Made by a program: the position numbers and the translations under genes. From Bacteroidota bacterium (GTDB taxonomy: Bacteria > Bacteroidota > Ignavibacteria > Kapaibacteriales > UBA2268), in assembly GCA_024280675.1 (NCBI GenBank), contig JAJRPT010000055.1:1-6818 (forward strand): a stretch of DNA of 6,818 nt. Reading direction: 5' to 3'. This document shows positions 1-6,756 of this stretch, one piece after another. Position 1 is the stretch's first letter; the number at the start of each line of letters is the position of its first letter. Under the pieces are notes generated by a model that saw only the letters and a program-made list of their open reading frames with translations, searched no databases and was not told the DNA's origin.

Positions 1-1
1 A

Positions 2-1963
2 AGAGGAAATGTGTCTCTTCGTGGGTCTTCTAATTTCCAAGTTCTCATCGATGGAGTACCTTCAATCTTGGGTGCAACAGACGCACTTTCGCAAATCCAA
101 GCATCGTCTATAGAAAATATAGAGATAATCACAAACCCATCTGCTAAATACGACCCCGACGGCAGCTCAGGAATATTAAATATTGTACTAAAGAAAGAAA
201 AGAATATTGGTCTAAATGGCAGCACAGATCTTAGTATTGGTCGTTTCGACAATTATTCCGTAATTGGGCAAATGAACTATAACACACAGAAGCTACAAGT
301 CTTCTTTGGTGCAAATTTTGCACTCCACTCCAATCCCTCAAACGCCGAATCAATTAGAAGGACTAATACAGAAAGTGATGACATTAGAACAGAGACCGAA
401 TTGTTCTCAAACGGGTCATCGGGCAGAGGCAGGGAGGCTTGGGGCATCAACTCAGTTCTTCAGTATTCTTTTACTCCAAAAGATATATTGAAATTAAATT
501 TTAGATATGGAGACAGATTCTGGTCTTCTGTTTCAAACACAAGATTTGACAATACGATTAGAAAAGACAGCTTAGGAAATGAGCTTATTAAGCAAAACTA
601 CTCTTATGCCTCCCAAGACAATCGCTCAAGGGGCGGAAAAGCAATTTCCTTTAACTCCCATTATGACCATAAGTTTAAGAAAAAAGGACACGCACTAAGC
701 TCTAGTGTGTCTTATGATTTACGTGAGATGGAGGAGTTGAAACTAAGTAAAACCAGAGACTTAGGCAATATTTTAATTGACGGCCAAAAAGACACAGAAG
801 GTGGGCCAAGCACAAAGCTAAGAATTAAAATAGACTACCAGCTAGAATTTGGAGAAAACAATAAGTTCGAGTCTGGACTTCAGACTCAATTTGGTACATC
901 CCAAGACGAAACCGATAATTATCAAATTAATCTTCTCGACGACAAATTCAGCCTGCAATCAGATTCTGCCTATTATGTCAAATATTCACGTGACACATAT
1001 TCTGCATATTCTACATTCTCTACTAAATTTAGTGATTTTGGAGCTAAGGCAGGATTAAGGCTTGAGCAATATGAGCGGGCAGTAGATTTAATTAAAAAGC
1101 CAATAACTTACACGGGTGACAAGACTTATAAAATCGGTGGCACCGATGTATTCCCAACGCTTCATTTCTCCTATAATTTTAGCCAACAAAGACAAATAAT
1201 GGCTTCATATTCAAGAAAAGTTGAACGTCCCCGTTCCTACTGGCTAGAACCCTTTACGACCCGCACCTCCGAGTTTGCAAGCAAAGGAAACCCGAATCTA
1301 ATTCCAGAGTATATCTCTTCCTATGAGCTTTCATTTTTAAACCGATTTGACAAGGGCAAAAGCTATCTTTCTTTGGAGGCATTCTACCGAAATAGAATCA
1401 ACAAAATCGAATATATTAAATTTAATTATTTCCTAGACTCAGAAAAAAGTATTACTGGAAGAAAGCCACAGAATGTTGGTGGGTCACACTCCTACGGCTT
1501 TGAGTTAATGTTGGCTATGAATTTATTTAAAAGACTCGACACATATATTTTTGGAAATTTGTATGAATATCAAATATTTGGAAATTATGAAGGCGACAAT
1601 TTTAACAACCAGTCCCGTAATTGGGGCATGAGATTTAACAATACACTGAAGCTCTGGGAGTCTTGGAAGCTACAAGTAAATCTTTCATACTACAGCCCAT
1701 TTGTCACCTCGCAAGGAAGAGCAGAAGGCAGATTAAGAAATGATGTTGCCCTCAGATACGAAATGCTCAATGGTAATTTAAGTGCTGTCTTGCAAATCAG
1801 AGATCTTCTCGGCACAAGTTACACCGAAGGATACACCCAAGCGGGTGGATTCTATGATTACAGTAAATATGTCCCAGAGTTTCCACAAGTTTCTCTTAGT
1901 CTAAACTACCGTTTCAACAATTTCAAAGCTCAAAGAAAAATCCCTGAAGGCGATGATTTCTAA
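2..1963 (+). CDS. TonB-dependent outer-membrane receptor, PF14905-type barrel (5' partial)
   Basis: This is the C-terminal ~653 residues of an outer-membrane receptor that imports a ligand using TonB/ExbBD energy. The frame is open to the left edge. The first visible residues (RGNVSLRG, then VLIDGVP) are the conserved plug-domain core, so the GTG at base 11 is an internal valine and not a start. The plug ends with IEIITNPSAKYDPDGSSG and ILNIVLKK, a signature of Bacteroidota receptors with the OMP_b-brl_3 barrel. The rest is alternating aromatic/polar beta-strand sequence, with KVERPRSYWLEP and a late strand SLSLNYRFNNF, followed by a short charged tail ending in Phe. Family members are usually about 780-930 residues with an N-terminal carboxypeptidase-regulatory-like domain, so some 130-280 residues probably lie outside the window. 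The substrate cannot be told, and no SusD-like partner follows. It converges on mreC with a 35-bp gap in which I see no clear hairpin terminator. Confidence 0.93.
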   Translation, partial: RGNVSLRGSSNFQVLIDGVPSILGATDALSQIQASSIENIEIITNPSAKYDPDGSSGILNIVLKKEKNIGLNGSTDLSIGRFDNYSVIGQMNYNTQKLQVFFGANFALHSNPSNAESIRRTNTESDDIRTETELFSNGSSGRGREAWGINSVLQYSFTPKDILKLNFRYGDRFWSSVSNTRFDNTIRKDSLGNELIKQNYSYASQDNRSRGGKAISFNSHYDHKFKKKGHALSSSVSYDLREMEELKLSKTRDLGNILIDGQKDTEGGPSTKLRIKIDYQLEFGENNKFESGLQTQFGTSQDETDNYQINLLDDKFSLQSDSAYYVKYSRDTYSAYSTFSTKFSDFGAKAGLRLEQYERAVDLIKKPITYTGDKTYKIGGTDVFPTLHFSYNFSQQRQIMASYSRKVERPRSYWLEPFTTRTSEFASKGNPNLIPEYISSYELSFLNRFDKGKSYLSLEAFYRNRINKIEYIKFNYFLDSEKSITGRKPQNVGGSHSYGFELMLAMNLFKRLDTYIFGNLYEYQIFGNYEGDNFNNQSRNWGMRFNNTLKLWESWKLQVNLSYYSPFVTSQGRAEGRLRNDVALRYEMLNGNLSAVLQIRDLLGTSYTEGYTQAGGFYDYSKYVPEFPQVSLSLNYRFNNFKAQRKIPEGDDF

Positions 1964-1998
1964 TCACAGTCATTTTCTTTCAAAAACAATAATGCCAT

Positions 1999-2841
1999 TT
2001 AATTAAGTAATTTCTGCCTTTTTTCAATCTCAGAGATCATATTAGTTCGGACACTGTCTCTGATTTCTTTTACAACAAAGACTTGCCAAAGAGCAGCAAA
2101 ATTAACATGCGGGTCAATAACAATTTCCCAGAACATAGAATTCTGAGCCTGAGCGACCGATTTAACCTTCCCATAGGGAATCCCAGATGGAAATAAGTTG
2201 CTATAATTGGAAGTCACTACCAGATCGCCTGGATTCACTTCTATTGTTTCGCTGATATTTTTTAAATAAAAATTGCTCCCATCCCATTGGGCATACCCCG
2301 AGGCCGAAGACTCTACAATAGTTACGGCAACCTTGAAGTTCTTATTCTTAACAGGCTCAACTATAGAATATTTTTCAGTCACCAATATAACCTGCCCAAC
2401 CAAACCTAGATCTGTTCTGACTGGCATTCCCCTTTTGACAGAATCTTGATTGCCGGCCGAAATTGTCAGATAGTTGTTAATGCTTACTTTATTTTTACCA
2501 ATAATTTTAGTTGGAATTAATTGTTTTCCGAATGTTTCTTTGAAAGCAATTATTTTTTTTAATTTTTCATTCTCAAGCAATGCCTTTCGGCTGCGAATAA
2601 TTTGCTCAGACATTTTTAGATTCATATTCCTCAAAGCACGATTTTCGCTCAGAAGCGATTGCTCAGAGGGAGAGTCCGAGACGAAGTCTTGCATGAAGCC
2701 GACTTTTGTGACCATAAAGGCTTTAAACCCAGATACCGAATCATTGCTACTCTTACTAATCAAAAGTATACTGATTATAAGTAATATAAAAAAAGCAATA
2801 TAATCACGATAGCGAATTATTATGTCGAATATGCTGTTCAT
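1999..2841 (-). CDS. mreC: Rod shape-determining protein MreC
   Basis: MreC is a bitopic inner-membrane protein whose periplasmic part links MreB filaments to the elongasome wall-synthesis enzymes. The 280-residue product has the family layout: a short cytoplasmic N-terminus, one hydrophobic segment (about residues 14-30), a coiled-coil-like stretch rich in Leu, Glu and Lys (about 60-103), then the beta-rich periplasmic domain (about 108-258). Visible family motifs are GMPVRTDLGLVGQV (138-151) and GDLVVTSNYSNLFPSGIPYG (205-224). Length is normal for the family, and the ATG places the membrane segment correctly. No Shine-Dalgarno sequence precedes it, as is common in Bacteroidota. It lies 31 bp downstream of mreB and should share its transcript. 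It is followed by a convergent receptor gene rather than mreD. Confidence 0.95.
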   Translation of the reverse strand: MNSIFDIIIRYRDYIAFFILLIISILLISKSSNDSVSGFKAFMVTKVGFMQDFVSDSPSEQSLLSENRALRNMNLKMSEQIIRSRKALLENEKLKKIIAFKETFGKQLIPTKIIGKNKVSINNYLTISAGNQDSVKRGMPVRTDLGLVGQVILVTEKYSIVEPVKNKNFKVAVTIVESSASGYAQWDGSNFYLKNISETIEVNPGDLVVTSNYSNLFPSGIPYGKVKSVAQAQNSMFWEIVIDPHVNFAALWQVFVVKEIRDSVRTNMISEIEKRQKLLN

Positions 2842-2872
2842 TTATGAATCTGTTTGAGTTGGAACAGTGTCC

Positions 2873-3898
2873 TTAGAACCGGCGACTCTTTATCAGTACA
2901 GAATTATAGTCGGATAGATTTTCTAAAACAATCCCAGTCCCACGAACAACGGCAAGAAGCGGGTCTTCGGCAATATGAACTGGAAGGCTTGTTTCTTGGG
3001 CCAATCTTTTGTCTAGCCCTTTCAACAATGCCCCTCCACCGGTTAGCATAATACCACGGTCAAAAATATCGGCCGATAGCTCAGGCGGAGTTCTTTCAAG
3101 CAGTCTCATCACAGCCGAAATAATTTCTCCAACAGGCTTAGTGAGTGCCGAGCGAATATCTTCGGAGGAAACTGAAATCATCTCAGGAATTCCCGAAACT
3201 AGATTTCGTCCCTTGACTTCAATCTCAATTTCTTCCTCAAGCGGCATTGCAGAGCCGACTCGACATTTGATAAGTTCTGCTGTTCTGCTACCAATTAAAA
3301 TATTATGAGTATTTTTGAAATAGTGAGTAACGGCATCGTTTAGCTCATCTCCTGCAGTTTTTATGGATTCATCTACGACTATGCCAGAGAGGGCAATGAC
3401 TGCTATTTCTGTTGTTCCGCCGCCGATATCCACTATCATATTGCCAAGTGGTTGGTGAACATTCAGCCCAATACCAATAGCTGCCGCCATTGGTTCTGCA
3501 ATTAAATGAACTTCTTTTGCTCCGGCGTGTTCACAAGAATCCCTGACCGCGCGTTTTTCAACTTCAGTTATCCCAGAAGGAACACATACCACAACCCTGC
3601 GTGCCGGTTGCCACGAGACTGCTACCTTTCTGATAAAATTTCGCAACATGCCCTCAGTTATTTCAAAATCTGCAATCGCACCATCACGAAGAGGGCGAAT
3701 AATTTGCATAGCCTTGTGAGTCTTACCAATCATAGATTGGGCTTCCTCTCCTATTGCTATAATGTGCTTGGAGGAGCGGTCAAAGGCAACAATAGAAGGC
3801 TCATCGAGTACTATCCCTTTGCCACGCATCCAAATAAGCGTATTTGCCGTACCCAAATCGATTGCTACATCATTTGAAAAAAAATCGAAAAGACCCAT
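2873..3898 (-). CDS. mreB: Rod shape-determining protein MreB (bacterial actin)
   Basis: MreB is the actin-like ATPase that forms membrane-bound filaments and orients the lateral wall-synthesis machinery. The 341-residue product is full length. It begins with a hydrophobic amphipathic stretch (MGLFDFF) suited to membrane binding. The phosphate-1 motif DLGTANT is at 14-20, RPLRDGAIADF at 68-78, PSGITEVEKRAV at 107-118, the connect region EPMAAAIG at 135-142, phosphate-2 DIGGGTTEIAV at 157-167, and the adenosine-binding LTGGGALLKGLD at 285-296. LIGSRTAELIK (201-211) is also typical. All nucleotide-contact motifs look intact, so it should be an active filament protein. It is the first gene of an mreBC pair and starts at an ATG with no Shine-Dalgarno sequence. 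A TAnnTTTG-like box sits about 36 bp upstream. The opposite-strand reading frames within it are shadows. Confidence 0.98.
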   Translation of the reverse strand: MGLFDFFSNDVAIDLGTANTLIWMRGKGIVLDEPSIVAFDRSSKHIIAIGEEAQSMIGKTHKAMQIIRPLRDGAIADFEITEGMLRNFIRKVAVSWQPARRVVVCVPSGITEVEKRAVRDSCEHAGAKEVHLIAEPMAAAIGIGLNVHQPLGNMIVDIGGGTTEIAVIALSGIVVDESIKTAGDELNDAVTHYFKNTHNILIGSRTAELIKCRVGSAMPLEEEIEIEVKGRNLVSGIPEMISVSSEDIRSALTKPVGEIISAVMRLLERTPPELSADIFDRGIMLTGGGALLKGLDKRLAQETSLPVHIAEDPLLAVVRGTGIVLENLSDYNSVLIKSRRF

Positions 3899-3933
3899 TT
3901 GCTAATTTAATTAATGGATAGTTAGTAATTCTA

Positions 3934-3941
3934 CAAAGATA
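3934..3941 (-). promoter_or_regulatory. Candidate Bacteroidota-type -7 box for mreBC
   Basis: Read on the minus strand the bases are TATCTTTG, an exact match to the TAnnTTTG -7 consensus described for the Bacteroidota primary sigma factor. It is the only exact match on this strand in the spacer. A start a few bases downstream would give a leader of roughly 30 nt before the mreB ATG. No TTG-like -33 element is evident about 19 bp further upstream, so the assignment rests on one box in AT-rich DNA. Confidence 0.42.
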
Positions 3942-4026
3942 CGTTATAATCCTAAAAATACTATCTATTTTTATAAGTGTTTATAAATAATAAGTCAATG
4001 AAAAGTCGATTATAAAAATAAATGAT

Positions 4027-4034
4027 TATTTTTG
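4027..4034 (+). promoter_or_regulatory. Candidate Bacteroidota-type -7 box for the transaldolase-aat-fkbp set
   Basis: The bases read TATTTTTG, again matching TAnnTTTG exactly, and it is the only exact plus-strand match in the 194-bp divergent spacer (3899-4092). It lies 58 bp before the ATG at 4093, giving a leader of about 50 nt. The -33 position has no clear TTG. The rest of the spacer is AT-rich with short TTATAA-type repeats, and I see no operator, riboswitch or strong hairpin in it. Confidence 0.38.
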
Positions 4035-4092
4035 CAGTTTAATAGAATTGATACAGAAAAATACTAATCTCAAATAAGCGAGTTACAAGAAA

Positions 4093-4758
4093 ATGGAATT
4101 ATATATTGATTCGGCAAATCTTTTACACATAAAAGAATGCGTAGATTTAGGTTGCATTAGCGGAGTTACAACAAACCCATCATTGATGGCAAAGGAAGAT
4201 GCTTCGCTCGACCCAAAAGAAATCATATTAGACATTTTTAAAACAGTCGGTGGTCACGTCTCAGTAGAGGTGATTTCAACAAAGGCCGATGGGATGTTGC
4301 GCGAGGCAGACGAAATACTAAAATGGTTCCCAGAGGCTACAATCAAAATTCCAATGATTGCCGAAGGTCTCAAAGCATGCCGAAAGCTAGCAGACCAAGA
4401 AATTCCAACAAATGTAACTCTGGTATTCAGCCCAGCCCAAGCTATTGCTGCAACAAACGCAGGTGCAGCCTATGTTTCGGTTTTCATGGGCAGGCTCGAC
4501 GATGTTGCCATCTCATCGGAAGAGGTACTGACTGATGTTTGCCAGATTTGGGAAGTCCAAGGTTACGAATCACTCATCATCGCTGCTTCAATCCGCCATC
4601 CCATTCACCTTGTTGAAGCGGCCCGCTCCGGTGCCGACATTGCGACCGTTCCCTATAAAGCACTCATGCAGTCGCTCAATCACCCACTGACTGGTCAAGG
4701 CTTGGCAGCTTTCTTGGCAGATCATGCAAAGATGTTGGAAGCTGCATCTAAGATTTAA
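4093..4758 (+). CDS. fsa: Small transaldolase / fructose-6-phosphate aldolase family enzyme (TalC/FSA type), probably a transaldolase
   Basis: This is a class I aldolase of the short transaldolase subfamily, acting in the cytoplasm on sugar phosphates of the pentose-phosphate pathway. The 221 residues form a single TIM-barrel domain, close in length to E. coli FSA (220) and B. subtilis YwjH. The residues align without gaps to remembered E. coli FSA over the active site: Asp6, Thr26 and Asn28 in GVTTNPS, the Schiff-base Lys85 in IKIPM, Thr109 in NVTL, Arg134 and Ser166. Two positions differ from true FSA and match transaldolases: Glu59 (Gln in E. coli FSA) and Phe131 (Tyr in FSA, Phe178 in TalB). 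AASIRHP and GRLDD also resemble YwjH. I therefore infer transaldolase rather than fructose-6-phosphate aldolase activity, although automated pipelines would likely use the name fsa. The start is an ATG without a Shine-Dalgarno sequence, and it is the first gene of a three-gene set. Confidence 0.93.
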   Translation: MELYIDSANLLHIKECVDLGCISGVTTNPSLMAKEDASLDPKEIILDIFKTVGGHVSVEVISTKADGMLREADEILKWFPEATIKIPMIAEGLKACRKLADQEIPTNVTLVFSPAQAIAATNAGAAYVSVFMGRLDDVAISSEEVLTDVCQIWEVQGYESLIIAASIRHPIHLVEAARSGADIATVPYKALMQSLNHPLTGQGLAAFLADHAKMLEAASKI

Positions 4759-4763
4759 GATCT

Positions 4764-5342
4764 ATGAGCGAAGATTTAACAAGCGACATATTGATAAATG
4801 CCTATAGCCAGGGCTATTTCCCAATGGCTGAGCAAGGTGCCAGGATTTATTGGCATTGCCCAGACCCAAGGGCGATAATTCCTCTGGAAAACATTAAAGT
4901 TCCACGATCTTTGAAAAAATATTCCAGAAAACAAAATTTTGAATACACGGTTAATTCTAATTTTAAATTTGTAATAGAAGAATGTGCCCAAAGAAAAGAA
5001 ACATGGATTTCTCGAGAAATAATTGATATTTATGTTGAGCTTCATTATAAAGGATTTGCACATTCGGTCGAAGCTTGGGCATCTGGTAGAATTGTCGGCG
5101 GACTGTACGGAATTTCTTTGGGCGGAGCATTCTTTGGTGAATCAATTTTCAACAATGTGAGCGATGCTGGCAAGGCTGCATTTTATTATCTTGCAGATCA
5201 CATAAAATCGCGTGGATTTATACTCTTGGATTCGCAATACATTAATCCATTTACCCAGCAGCTTGGAGCAATAGAAATTCCAAAAGATGATTACATGAAA
5301 GAATTAGAACTAGCACTTTTAATGCCTGTAACTTTTGATTAA
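4764..5342 (+). CDS. aat: Leucyl/phenylalanyl-tRNA--protein transferase
   Basis: Aat moves Leu or Phe from charged tRNA onto the N-terminal Arg or Lys of proteins, creating an N-degron recognised by ClpS and ClpAP. The 192-residue product shows the family blocks in order: AYSQGYFPMAE (13-23), YWHCPDPRAIIP (29-40), TWISREI (80-86), LHYKGFAHSVEAW (93-105), GGLYGISLGGAFFGESIF (112-129) and LLDSQ (154-158). Asp156 and Gln158 correspond to the catalytic Asp186 and Gln188 of the E. coli enzyme. It lacks about 30 N-terminal residues relative to E. coli Aat (234), as do other short members starting near this point. The later motif differs from the usual form: DSQ instead of DCQ, and NPFTQQLGA where a His and SLGA are common. 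The ATG is 5 bp after the preceding stop, indicating co-transcription. Confidence 0.94.
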   Translation: MSEDLTSDILINAYSQGYFPMAEQGARIYWHCPDPRAIIPLENIKVPRSLKKYSRKQNFEYTVNSNFKFVIEECAQRKETWISREIIDIYVELHYKGFAHSVEAWASGRIVGGLYGISLGGAFFGESIFNNVSDAGKAAFYYLADHIKSRGFILLDSQYINPFTQQLGAIEIPKDDYMKELELALLMPVTFD

Positions 5343-5357
5343 AACTAATATTAAGAT

Positions 5358-5362
5358 AAGGA
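5358..5362 (+). promoter_or_regulatory. Shine-Dalgarno-like site deciding the FKBP start
   Basis: AAGGA lies 8 nt before the ATG at 5371 and pairs with the 16S anti-Shine-Dalgarno sequence. It favours this ATG over a TTG at 5335 in the same frame, which would overlap aat by 8 nt and add a basic 12-residue extension with no family counterpart. The other starts in the window have no such site. Confidence 0.5.
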
Positions 5363-5370
5363 AAAAAAAT

Positions 5371-5835
5371 ATGAAAGAAGATTCTACAACTAAAAAAATA
5401 GCGGAAATAGGTGACACTGTAAAACTCCATTACACGGGGAAAATGACAAATGGCGAAGTCTTTGACAGTTCACTCGACCTCGACCCCTTTGAATTTGATT
5501 TGGGTGCGGGTCAAGTCATTGAAGGCTTCGAAGAAGGTGTCTTGGGCATGAAAGAGGGCGAAAAGAAAACTGTAGAAATACCAATGGAGAAGGCTTATGG
5601 TCCAATAATTGATGAATACATACTAAAAGTACCAAGAACCCAACTGCCACCCGAACTAAATCCAGAAGTTGGCATCCCACTACGAATGCCCACACCAGAT
5701 GGCCAGGCAATCAATGTGATGATTGTCGCATTTGACGAAGAAACGGTAAGCCTCGATGCCAACCAACCACTTGCCGGCAAGGATTTAATATTCGATTTGG
5801 AGCTGATTGGAATTTTGAAAGCCGAGAAAGAGTAA
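5371..5835 (+). CDS. FKBP-type peptidyl-prolyl cis-trans isomerase, SlyD-like
   Basis: This enzyme is predicted to catalyse cis-trans isomerisation of Xaa-Pro bonds and to act as a folding chaperone in the cytoplasm, since no signal peptide is present. The 154-residue product begins the FKBP fold with GDTVKLHYTGKMTNGEVFDSS (14-34) and continues with FDLGAGQVIEGFEEGVLGM (42-60). Pocket residues seen in FKBP12 are present: Tyr21, Phe31, Asp32, Phe42, Val49, Ile50, Tyr76 and Phe141, with Phe53 in place of Trp. An insert at about 77-127 matches the SlyD insert-in-flap chaperone domain, and the fold closes with LDANQPLAGKDLIFDLELIGI (a typical SlyD closing motif, usually DANHPLAGK). The His-rich metal-binding tail of E. 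coli SlyD is absent, so nickel delivery is unlikely. It sits 28 bp after aat and is probably the last gene of the set. No clear terminator hairpin is visible in the 23-bp gap to the convergent gene. Confidence 0.93.
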   Translation: MKEDSTTKKIAEIGDTVKLHYTGKMTNGEVFDSSLDLDPFEFDLGAGQVIEGFEEGVLGMKEGEKKTVEIPMEKAYGPIIDEYILKVPRTQLPPELNPEVGIPLRMPTPDGQAINVMIVAFDEETVSLDANQPLAGKDLIFDLELIGILKAEKE

Positions 5836-5858
5836 ATATTGTTGAGCTTTTTACCTTG

Positions 5859-6635
5859 TCACCAATAATAGGCGTAAATATAATTGTATTCTGATTGCCT
5901 CCGACCCAGGGGCGAAGAACGTATCTCACTCACTATCTCACCTCTTTGGTTATAAGCATATTCGGTAGAGTGGTAGACGCTTCCATCACTTGCGACACTT
6001 ATTTTCAGAAGCGAAGACCCGCTGGTATAGACGATTGAATCCCGCCAAAGAAAATCACCATTTCTGTCCACTGCAATAATATTTTGAATTTGCCCATCGC
6101 CAGAGTAGTCGTAAGACAAGAATTCGTTCCAATTACAATCATTGCTGGCAGATGAGCCAAGCGTTCCATTGTTGCTGAACATCTTTTCAAGCAGGTCTAC
6201 ACACTTTTGAATTTCGATAAGATTGCCATTGCTGTCATAGGAAAAAGATGTCGCCGATTTTTCATCTCCAAGCCCATTATACTCGACAGATTTAACAAGT
6301 TCCCCATCTTCCCCGGTCCTATGATCAATGCTAATTTCTTCCACCGTGCCATCGGGCGAGAATACTTCTTTGTTTTGCGTAAACCCTCTGGAGCTATGCA
6401 CATATTTTGATTTCGAGCGAACATTCCCATCTTCTGAATATTCCACAAAGCTAGTAATATTGCCGTTTTCAGAGAACTCTTTCTTGTAAATTAAGACACT
6501 TTCATTTGTCAATTTCTTGTATTTAGATATTGTTTTGATGCCCTGTTGCCCAGCATCCCCCCCGTCCAAAGCAGTGTCATCATCGCATGCGATGAGCAAG
6601 ATTGAAAGAACTAATATCTGGGTACAATTTCTCAT
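5859..6635 (-). CDS. Predicted lipoprotein with YD-like repeats, function unknown
   Basis: I do not recognise a named family. The ATG at 6635 gives 258 residues starting with a lipoprotein signal peptide: MRN, a hydrophobic run, then LIAC with the lipid-bearing cysteine at 17. An in-frame GTG at 6701 would put 22 extra residues before this and is less likely. The cysteine is followed by Asp18-20 and an acidic, Gly-rich linker to about residue 32, resembling the acidic surface-export signals of Bacteroidota lipoproteins. The mature part repeats an aromatic-x-x-(D/N)-G-(N/x)-(I/V/L) pattern, for example FSENGNI, YSEDGNV, FSPDGTV, YDSNGNL, YDYSGDGQI and YNQRGEI. This suggests YD/RHS-like beta-strand repeats spaced roughly 20-35 residues apart. 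Cys145 and Cys167 could form a disulfide. The C-terminus is Tyr-rich (YNYIYAYYW). It converges on the FKBP gene. An anchored cell-surface or periplasmic role is inferred; no enzyme motif is visible. Confidence 0.8.
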   Translation of the reverse strand: MRNCTQILVLSILLIACDDDTALDGGDAGQQGIKTISKYKKLTNESVLIYKKEFSENGNITSFVEYSEDGNVRSKSKYVHSSRGFTQNKEVFSPDGTVEEISIDHRTGEDGELVKSVEYNGLGDEKSATSFSYDSNGNLIEIQKCVDLLEKMFSNNGTLGSSASNDCNWNEFLSYDYSGDGQIQNIIAVDRNGDFLWRDSIVYTSGSSLLKISVASDGSVYHSTEYAYNQRGEIVSEIRSSPLGRRQSEYNYIYAYYW

Positions 6636-6756
6636 ATTGGTAAAAGTACAAAAAATAATTATACAAAGCAAAGATTTATTATATTGTGAGGAGCGAATCA
6701 CCTAATTATTTATTATATTATATTGATAAAAGCTGAGAACATTTCAATCTGAGCCT

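Noticed and set aside
11..1963. GTG at base 11 as the start of a complete receptor gene.
   Set aside because: The frame is open to the left edge and the GTG encodes the Val of the conserved plug motif NVSLRG, so the gene is cut by the window edge.
2474..3877. Several 65-123-codon open frames on the plus strand opposite mreC and mreB.
   Set aside because: They are antisense to two genes with intact family motifs, and their translations look low-complexity or random.
3831..4080. Ten-base direct repeat CAAATAAGCG at 3831-3840 (inside mreB) and 4071-4080 (before the transaldolase ATG), exactly 240 bp apart.
   Set aside because: Some twenty 10-base repeat pairs are expected by chance in a window of this size; one copy is in conserved mreB coding sequence and there is no further similarity around the copies.
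4776..5063. A 95-codon open frame on the minus strand opposite aat.
   Set aside because: It lies wholly within well-conserved aat coding sequence and its translation shows no recognisable family pattern, so it is a shadow frame.
5335..5370. N-terminal extension of the FKBP protein from a TTG overlapping aat.
   Set aside because: It would add a basic 12-residue leader without family counterpart, whereas the ATG at 5371 has a good ribosome-binding site.
5836..5867. Possible bidirectional terminator between the FKBP gene and the lipoprotein gene (TATTG ... CAATA).
   Set aside because: The stem is only 5 AT-rich pairs with a loop of about 21 nt and no adjoining T tract in a convincing position.
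6658..6663. TATAAT on the minus strand upstream of the lipoprotein gene as a promoter.
   Set aside because: It lies in very AT-rich DNA and has no partner -35 element; the Bacteroidota-type TAnnTTTG box has no exact match here (nearest is AATCTTTG at 6669-6676).
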